This document shows, piece after piece, positions 59,077 through 64,000 of a DNA stretch of 64,000 bases. This DNA is from an uncultured Hungatella sp. (lineage in GTDB: Bacteria; Bacillota; Clostridia; Lachnospirales; Lachnospiraceae), in contig CAJUFP010000003.1 in assembly GCA_910585645.1 (NCBI GenBank), positions 1 through 64,000 on the forward strand, read 5' to 3'. Position 1 is the stretch's first letter, and each line of letters opens with the position of its first letter. The translations under genes and the position numbers were made by a program. A model generated the notes under the pieces. That model was not told where the DNA came from and ran no database searches. It worked only from the letters and a program-made list of their open reading frames with translations.

Positions 59077-60755
59077 CAGAGTCAGAGAGGGAGTTTTGGA
59101 AGAGAAAATGGGCCCAGGGGCGGGCTGTCAGGCGGCGCGGATGGAGATATGGCTCCGGGTTTGGGACAGATTGTTACGGAGGGTACGGAAGAGGAAAAGG
59201 AAAAGGGCGGGAGAAGCAGGGGAGATGGTTGTGGGTTGTGATTGCGGCGGGATTTCTGGCAATCATGATTCTGGGAATGATTCCGGATGAGGCTTGGGGG
59301 GCCCAGAGGTGGGGGCAGGAAACTCAGGCAGGGAGACGGACGGCTCAGGGGCGGAAGCAGCCAGTTCAGGTGTGGGAGCTGCCAGCCCGAACAGGGGAAC
59401 CGCTAGTCCAGGCAGAGGGGATGCCAGCGCGAACAGGGAAGCTGTCAGTCCAGGCAGGGAAGATACCAGCCCGAACAGAGAAGCTGTCAGTCCAGGTGTG
59501 GGGGATGCCAGTCCGAACAGGGGAACCGCCAGTCCAGGCAGGGGAGATGTTAGCCCGAACAGGGGAACCGCCAGTCCAGGCAGGGGAGCTGTCAGCCCGA
59601 ACAGGGGAACCGCCAGTCCAGGCAGAGGAGGTATCCCCAACATGGGAGCAGTCAGTTCAGGGATGGGAGACGGCAGCCCATCCAGAGGATGGGGCGGAGA
59701 TCTTCGGACTGGACGATTTTGATTTTTCAGATGTGAACCGATTTCTCCAAAAGGAGAACGGGGAGTCGTCTCTGACCATGGAGGGCGTCATGGCGGATCT
59801 GATGGCGGGCGATCTGGGAGGACTGTGCAGGAGGATGGCAAATGCTTTAAAGCAGTCGCTGTTTTCAGAGATTTCTCTTGGCAGCCGTCTCATGGGACAG
59901 GTTCTGGCCCTGGGGTTTGTGGGGGCGGTGTTTACCAATTTTTCCACGGTGTTTCAGGGAAGTGAGATTTCGGAGACCGGATTTTTCATCACCTATCTGC
60001 TGTTGTTTACCTTTTTGGCGGCGTCCATGATGGAGAGCATGGCTTTGACCGCAGAGGTGGTGGAGGATGTGCTGGAGTTTATGGGGATTTTGATGCCGTC
60101 CTATTTTCTGGCCGTGGCATTTGCCGGGGGGAGTGTATCGGCGGTGATGATGTATGAGTTTACCCTGTGGGTCATGGCGGCGGGGCAGTGGCTTTTGGGG
60201 ACGCTTATTCTTCCCCTGGTGAAGATTTACGTGCTTCTGGCCATGGCGGGGAATCTGGTAAAGGAGGAGTTTCTGTCCCGGTTGACCGAACTTTTGGGAC
60301 AGGCCGCAGGGTGGGGGCTGAAGACACTGCCGGGGCTGGTGCTGGGGTTCCACCTGATACAGGGGCTCATACTGCCCTATGTGGATTCCCTGAAACAGGG
60401 GGCTGTGGAGAAGGCGGTTTCCATGATCCCGGGCATCGGCCAGGGGGCGTCCGCAGTGACCAAGATGCTGGTGGGCTCCGGCGTTCTGATTAAAAATACC
60501 ATCGGCGCGGCTGCCATGGTGATTCTTATGGTGCTGATTGCCATGCCGGTCATAAAGCTTTTGGTGCTGCTTGTGATGTACCAGTGCGTGGCAGCCGTCA
60601 TGGAGCCGGTGTGCGACAGAAGGCTGGTAAACTGCGTCATGGCGGCGGCCAAAGGGCAGAAAATGATGGTCCAGGTGGTGGCGTCCACGGCGCTTATTCT
60701 GGTGATCACGGTGGCAGTGGTGTGCGCGGGGACAAACGCGACTTATTTTGCGTAA
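59073..60755 (+). CDS. spoIIIAE: Stage III sporulation protein AE with repeat expansion
   Basis: A 560-residue multi-pass protein of the SpoIIIA complex, about 160 residues longer than the Bacillus protein of roughly 400. Residues 52-75 are a signal or first helix (LWVVIAAGFLAIMILGM). Then comes an inserted repeat: six 14-residue units of type ARTGEPPVQAGEL starting at residues 105, 119, 133, 147, 161 and 175. The conserved domain follows from about 215 (FDFSDVNRFLQKENGE) to the end, with helices around VGAVFTNFSTVF, MESMALTAEVVEDVLEFMGILMPSYFLAVAF and GQGASAVTKMLVGSGVL. The extra region would face the intermembrane space. Confidence 0.93.
   Translation: MTESEREFWKRKWAQGRAVRRRGWRYGSGFGTDCYGGYGRGKGKGREKQGRWLWVVIAAGFLAIMILGMIPDEAWGAQRWGQETQAGRRTAQGRKQPVQVWELPARTGEPLVQAEGMPARTGKLSVQAGKIPARTEKLSVQVWGMPVRTGEPPVQAGEMLARTGEPPVQAGELSARTGEPPVQAEEVSPTWEQSVQGWETAAHPEDGAEIFGLDDFDFSDVNRFLQKENGESSLTMEGVMADLMAGDLGGLCRRMANALKQSLFSEISLGSRLMGQVLALGFVGAVFTNFSTVFQGSEISETGFFITYLLLFTFLAASMMESMALTAEVVEDVLEFMGILMPSYFLAVAFAGGSVSAVMMYEFTLWVMAAGQWLLGTLILPLVKIYVLLAMAGNLVKEEFLSRLTELLGQAAGWGLKTLPGLVLGFHLIQGLILPYVDSLKQGAVEKAVSMIPGIGQGASAVTKMLVGSGVLIKNTIGAAAMVILMVLIAMPVIKLLVLLVMYQCVAAVMEPVCDRRLVNCVMAAAKGQKMMVQVVASTALILVITVAVVCAGTNATYFA
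59385..59636 (+). repeat. Six 42-bp tandem repeats in spoIIIAE
   Basis: The repeat period is exactly 42 bp, so every frame stays open across it, which explains long chance frames on both strands. The last three units are nearly identical, showing recent expansion. Confidence 0.85.
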
Positions 60756-60769
60756 GGGAAGGCGGCAGG

Positions 60770-61450
60770 ATGGACGGGCTGTTAAACTGGGTGGGAAATA
60801 TCCTTTTTTTTCTTGTGCTGATTACAGTGGCGGAAAATCTTCTGCCGGGGAAAAAGTACAATAAGTACATACGCCTGTGCGCGGGCATGGTGCTGATCCT
60901 TTTGGTGGTAAGGCCTTTGACAGCGGGATTTCATCTGGAGGAGCAGATAAACCGGTATTTTCAGTCGTTTACCTTTCAGCAGGAGGCAAAGGACCTTTCT
61001 AAGGAGATTCTGGGAATCGAACAGCAGCGGCTGGGGCAGGTGATGGACAGCTATGAGCAGGTGGTGGAGACGGACCTTGAGGCCATGGCAAGGGAGATGG
61101 GGCTTGTGCCTGTGCGGACTGCGGCGGTGATCGACCGGAACCAGGAGAGCGGAGATTACGGGCTGGTGGTCCGGGTTGAGATGGAGGTGGAACCTTGGCC
61201 GGCAGACGGGGAACATGAGACCGATGGCGGGAGGGACGCGGTGCAGGCGGTAAATCCGGTGAAACCGGTGGAGCAGGTAAATGTGGACATCAGGGAAAGC
61301 CGGGGGGATGGGGAGGAGGCCGGCGCGGATAAGGATGAGGAGCAGGAGCCTTTGCCCCGGGAGGGGACGCTGGAGCAGTTGAGGAGAAAGGTGGAGGGAT
61401 ATTATGGACTTGAAGCCGGGAAAGTGGAAATTAAATTTCAGGGGAGGTAA
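60770..61450 (+). CDS. spoIIIAF: Stage III sporulation protein AF
   Basis: A 226-residue protein with two N-terminal helices (LLNWVGNILFFLVLITVAENLLP and KYIRLCAGMVLILLVVRPL) and an intermembrane-space domain. The latter has a ring-building-motif-like part (EGYYGLEAGKVEIKF). The start at 60770 follows AAGGCGGCAGG. It overlaps spoIIIAG by 47 bp. Confidence 0.92.
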   Translation: MDGLLNWVGNILFFLVLITVAENLLPGKKYNKYIRLCAGMVLILLVVRPLTAGFHLEEQINRYFQSFTFQQEAKDLSKEILGIEQQRLGQVMDSYEQVVETDLEAMAREMGLVPVRTAAVIDRNQESGDYGLVVRVEMEVEPWPADGEHETDGGRDAVQAVNPVKPVEQVNVDIRESRGDGEEAGADKDEEQEPLPREGTLEQLRRKVEGYYGLEAGKVEIKFQGR

Positions 61451-62498
61451 GGACAAATGGCTGGTGGTGCTGGCTGTGGGGATGATTCTTCTTATATTGG
61501 CATTTCCGGTGGGGGGAAAAGGCGGGGGGAGCCGGGGAACAGGGAATCTGACAGCGGGTGATCCGTCAGCCGGGGACCAGTGGTCTGACGGCGGGGCGGG
61601 ACAGAATCCGTCGGCCGGAGGCGGGTGGTCTGAGGGCGGTACGGGACAGAATTTGTCAGCCGGGAGCGGGTGGTCTGAGGGCGGTATGGGACAGAATCTG
61701 TCAGCCGGGAGCCAGTGGGCTGACAGCGGCGTGGGGCAGAGTCTGAACAGCTGGAACCTGGCAGGCAGCGGAAGCGGACTGGCAGCCGGAAATGGGACAG
61801 GAACAGAAAGCGGCAATGGAGCCGGAAATGGGACAGGAACGGAAAGCGGCAATGGAGTCGGAAATGGGACAGGGACAGAAAGCGGCAATGGAGTCGGAAA
61901 TGGGACAGGAGCAGAAAGCGGCAATGGAGCCGGAAATGGGGCAGGGACAGAGAGCGGTAATGGAGCCGGAGCCAGGACAGGGACAGAGAGCGGCAGCAGA
62001 GCCGGGAATGGGACAGGGACAGAGAGTGTCAGCGGCGCCGGAGGCGGGAGTTTGGACACCCGGGAAGCCGGGGCCAAGCCTGCCGCTGTCAAGGGGACTG
62101 TGACCTATGAGCAGCAGCTGGAAGAGCGGTTAAAGGAGCTGCTTAGTCATGTGGAGGGAGTGGGGAAGGTGGAGGTGATGATCGTTCTGAAAAGCTCTGA
62201 GGAAAAGGTTTGGAGGGTAGACAGAAACACTTCCTATTCCAGCACCCAGGAGACGGATGCAAACGGAGGCACCAGGGACATCCGTAGCCAGGAGACGACG
62301 GAGGGTACTATCCTGTCGGGGCAGAGCGGCGGGGAGGGGCCTTTGCTGGAAAAGGAGATGCGGCCGGAGATCAGCGGGGTGGTGGTGACAGCCGACGGGG
62401 GAGGAAGTCCCACCATACAGGCTGAAATTTCTGCGGCAGTGGAAGCATTATTTGACGTGCCCTCACATAAAATAAAAGTATTAAAGAGGGCAGAATAA
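61404..62498 (+). CDS. spoIIIAG: Stage III sporulation protein AG with repeat expansion
   Basis: A 364-residue ring-forming protein of the SpoIIIA channel. One membrane helix spans about 18-36. Two repeat arrays follow: four 15-residue units of type GWSEGGTGQNLSAGS (residues 58-112) and seven 12-residue units of type GNGTGTESGNGA (129-212). The conserved C-terminal ring domain begins TYEQQLEERLKELLSHVEGVGKVEVMIVLKSS. B. subtilis SpoIIIAG has about 229 residues, so the arrays account for the extra length. The start lies inside spoIIIAF. Confidence 0.93.
   Translation: MDLKPGKWKLNFRGGKDKWLVVLAVGMILLILAFPVGGKGGGSRGTGNLTAGDPSAGDQWSDGGAGQNPSAGGGWSEGGTGQNLSAGSGWSEGGMGQNLSAGSQWADSGVGQSLNSWNLAGSGSGLAAGNGTGTESGNGAGNGTGTESGNGVGNGTGTESGNGVGNGTGAESGNGAGNGAGTESGNGAGARTGTESGSRAGNGTGTESVSGAGGGSLDTREAGAKPAAVKGTVTYEQQLEERLKELLSHVEGVGKVEVMIVLKSSEEKVWRVDRNTSYSSTQETDANGGTRDIRSQETTEGTILSGQSGGEGPLLEKEMRPEISGVVVTADGGGSPTIQAEISAAVEALFDVPSHKIKVLKRAE
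61575..62039 (+). repeat. 45-bp and 36-bp tandem repeat arrays in spoIIIAG
   Basis: Array one (61575-61739) has about four 45-bp units; array two (61788-62039) has seven 36-bp units. Both periods preserve the frame. They encode a Gly/Asn/Thr/Ser-rich linker between the membrane helix and the ring domain. Confidence 0.85.
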
Positions 62499-62513
62499 AA
62501 AGGAGTGTCGCGC

Positions 62514-63419
62514 ATGAAATTTAAGAGGGACTTAAAAAGCGTCAATATGAAAAACATGAACATGAAGAACGTCAATATGAAGAAACTGTTTCGGAGAAAT
62601 CAGATCATCGTCACAACCCTGGCGGTGATGATCGCGGCGGCGGGGTATTTGAACTACACAGGCAAAAAGGATCTGGAGGCCGGAAACGTGATCTCAGAGG
62701 CCGGGATGATGGATATCTCCGATGAGGATATTTTGATGGAGAATCAGGGAATTTTGGATACTCCCGGCAAATATGAGGAGATCTTAAGCCTTGACCAGGA
62801 TTTGGACCAGATTGAGGAGGCGGAGAGTCTGGCAGAGGGAGGCGTGGGAACCGGCCAGGATATGCAGCAGATGGCCCAGGCAGAGACCCTGGCTGACCAG
62901 GCGGGCATGGAAGCCGGAGCCCAGGCAGGGGCTGCGGGGGATGCCGCGGCCCAGGGCGGAAGTGAGACCGGGATTCAGACCGGAAGCGCCGGAGACAAAA
63001 CAGACGCCCAGGCCGGATATGAGAACCCGGGGGAGGCGATCCTTACCAGCGGCATGAGTGTGTCCGACTACATAGCGGGAGTCCAGTTGAGCCGGGAGCA
63101 GGTGCGGGCGAAAAATAAGGATACTCTGCTTTCCATCATCAACAATACCAGCATTGAGGAGGCGGCAAAACAGCAGGCCATCCAGGATATGATCCGGCTG
63201 ACAGAGGTTGCGGAGAAGGAGAACGCGGCGGAGACGCTGCTTTTGGCCAAGGGATTTTCTGACCCGGTGGTGAGCATTTCTTCGGATAAGGTGGACGTGG
63301 TGGTCAATGCCCCAAGCATTACCGACGCCCAGAGAGCCCAGATTGAGGATATTGTGAAGAGGAAAGCGGAGGTGCAGGCGGAGAACATTATCATTACGCT
63401 GCTGAATCTTTCAGAGTAG
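62514..63419 (+). CDS. spoIIIAH: Stage III sporulation protein AH
   Basis: A 301-residue mother-cell protein that pairs with SpoIIQ across the forespore membrane. A cytosolic N-terminus rich in Met-Lys-Asn (short repeats of NMKNVNMK type) precedes a helix at about 35-50 (IIVTTLAVMIAAAGYL). An Ala/Gly/Glu-rich linker follows, then the conserved YscJ-like ring domain (VSDYIAGVQLSREQVRAKNKDTLLSIINN, FSDPVVSISSDKVDVVVNAPSITDAQRAQIEDIVKR). AAAAAGGAG precedes the ATG. It is the last gene of the operon. Confidence 0.95.
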   Translation: MKFKRDLKSVNMKNMNMKNVNMKKLFRRNQIIVTTLAVMIAAAGYLNYTGKKDLEAGNVISEAGMMDISDEDILMENQGILDTPGKYEEILSLDQDLDQIEEAESLAEGGVGTGQDMQQMAQAETLADQAGMEAGAQAGAAGDAAAQGGSETGIQTGSAGDKTDAQAGYENPGEAILTSGMSVSDYIAGVQLSREQVRAKNKDTLLSIINNTSIEEAAKQQAIQDMIRLTEVAEKENAAETLLLAKGFSDPVVSISSDKVDVVVNAPSITDAQRAQIEDIVKRKAEVQAENIIITLLNLSE

Positions 63420-63456
63420 GAAGGCGGGGTTTGAGCGTTTGGATAACAGGTGTGGG

Positions 63457-63490
63457 ACGGCATGGCTGATGAGGGCTGTGCCGTTTTTTT
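63457..63490 (+). terminator. Terminator of the spoIIIA operon
   Basis: ACGGCA and TGCCGT pair around a 17-base loop, followed by TTTTTTT. Confidence 0.7.
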
Positions 63491-63504
63491 GCGTATGAAG
63501 TACA

Positions 63505-63533
63505 TTGATATTTATATAATATTTAAATATAAT
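63505..63533 (+). promoter_or_regulatory. Promoter of the ABC ATPase gene at the window end
   Basis: TTGATA (63505-63510) and TATAAT (63528-63533) are 17 bp apart in a very AT-rich stretch. Confidence 0.6.
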
Positions 63534-63615
63534 ATAAATATATACTTATTCATTTAAGAATCTGCGAAAATAACAAATTATGAAGAAGATGATACACGCC
63601 TTCATGGGAGGATTT

Positions 63616-64000
63616 ATGGAATACATAATTCAGGCCAGGAATCTGAAGAAGATTTATAAACAGGGAGAAATACAAGTTACCGCTGTCGATATAGACGAAC
63701 TTAACATGAAAAGAGGGAAGATCACCTCTATTCTGGGAAAAAGTGGGTCCGGAAAGTCTACGCTGCTTCACCTTCTTGGGGGAATGGATACTCCGACTCA
63801 GGGAGAGATTCTTGTTGATGGCATAAATTTATATGAGAAAAGGTCAAAGATATCCCACCTTCGATGGAAGACCGTTGGATTCGTATTTCAGGAGTTTCAT
63901 TTAATTCCGGAGCTGACCGTTATTGAGAACATAAGGCTTCCATTGGACATTATGAATCATCCATATGATAAAGAATTTGAGACTGTGCTCTTGGACATGC
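63616..64000 (+). CDS. ABC transporter ATPase, MacB/LolD-like, C-terminus beyond the window
   Basis: The first 128 residues of an ATPase. Residues read MEYIIQARNLKKIYKQGE, then Walker A LGKSGSGKSTLLHLLGGMD. The Q-loop region is GFVFQEFHLIPELTVIENIRLPL. This pattern belongs to the MacB/LolD/FtsE group, which usually pairs with FtsX-like permeases in antimicrobial peptide resistance or lipoprotein release. The ATG at 63616 follows GGGAGGAT. The signature and Walker B motifs are outside the window. It is more AT-rich than the spoIIIA operon upstream. Confidence 0.9.
   Translation, partial: MEYIIQARNLKKIYKQGEIQVTAVDIDELNMKRGKITSILGKSGSGKSTLLHLLGGMDTPTQGEILVDGINLYEKRSKISHLRWKTVGFVFQEFHLIPELTVIENIRLPLDIMNHPYDKEFETVLLDM

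Noticed and set aside
59263..59722. Long Gly/Pro-rich open frames on both strands within spoIIIAE
   Set aside because: They exist only because the 42-bp repeat keeps every frame free of stops; neither has a ribosome site.
60782..62092. 436-codon minus-strand frame opposite spoIIIAF and spoIIIAG
   Set aside because: Its PVPFPAPLPLS repeats are the antisense of the spoIIIAG repeat arrays; no ribosome site or family similarity.

Overview
The window looks like a chromosomal segment of a spore-forming, gut-type Clostridia bacterium, most probably Lachnospiraceae (Clostridium cluster XIVa). This is inferred from a complete spoIIIA sporulation operon, choline-binding-repeat surface proteins, a pectin oligomer utilisation cluster, a bile-salt-hydrolase/penicillin-acylase family amidase, strong AGGAGG ribosome binding sites and a moderately GC-rich base composition. 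No rRNA, tRNA, CRISPR array or prophage was found.

Layout. 1-1502: the transposase end of an IS66-family insertion sequence. 1.6-6.7 kb: a lipoprotein, a small zinc protein, an aldo/keto reductase with ferredoxin clusters, a DJ-1 protein, an RpiR regulator and a metallo-hydrolase. 6.7-12.8 kb: an OmpR/histidine-kinase pair followed by a VTC-type polyphosphate polymerase, a DUF4956 membrane protein and a CotH-like kinase. 12.8-17.5 kb: a chemoreceptor, a choline-binding-repeat protein and a XerD-like recombinase. 17.5-25.8 kb: a pectin oligosaccharide locus (GH105, ABC importer, GH28, LacI regulator) with apt coupled to lacI. 25.9-30.6 kb: an orphan TRAP binding protein, a Ntn amidase, a diaminopentanoate-dehydrogenase-like enzyme and a MerR regulator. 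30.6-40.6 kb: two almost identical copies of an Rpn nuclease gene with their leaders, enclosing an AraC regulator, a PP2C-like phosphatase, a complete ABC importer, a 2H phosphoesterase and an MgtC protein. 40.7-46.9 kb: divergent arginine biosynthesis genes argG and argCJBD. 46.9-54.8 kb: a membrane protein, the fchA-folD one-carbon pair, comEA, an orphan response regulator, rlmH and rtcB. 54.9-56.6 kb: an AT-rich AlbA_2-type gene. 56.7-63.4 kb: spoIIIAA-AH. The window ends inside an ABC transporter ATPase.

Points of most interest. (1) Two 151-153 bp MITE-like elements, each with a perfect 8-bp target duplication and a predicted four-way-junction fold, carry terminal repeats matching the outer end of the IS66 element in the same window. 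(2) The Rpn-bounded cluster is a candidate uncharacterised system for importing and dephosphorylating a phosphodiester or cyclic phosphate. (3) FolD has lost the lysine and glutamine needed for cyclohydrolase activity and is translationally coupled to a separate cyclohydrolase, FchA. (4) A 222-bp, almost fully self-paired element sits inside the arginine operon. (5) The two Rpn leaders share a hairpin that differs by a compensatory base-pair change. (6) Several extracytoplasmic proteins, including SpoIIIAE, SpoIIIAG, the histidine kinase and CotH, carry in-frame tandem repeat expansions.
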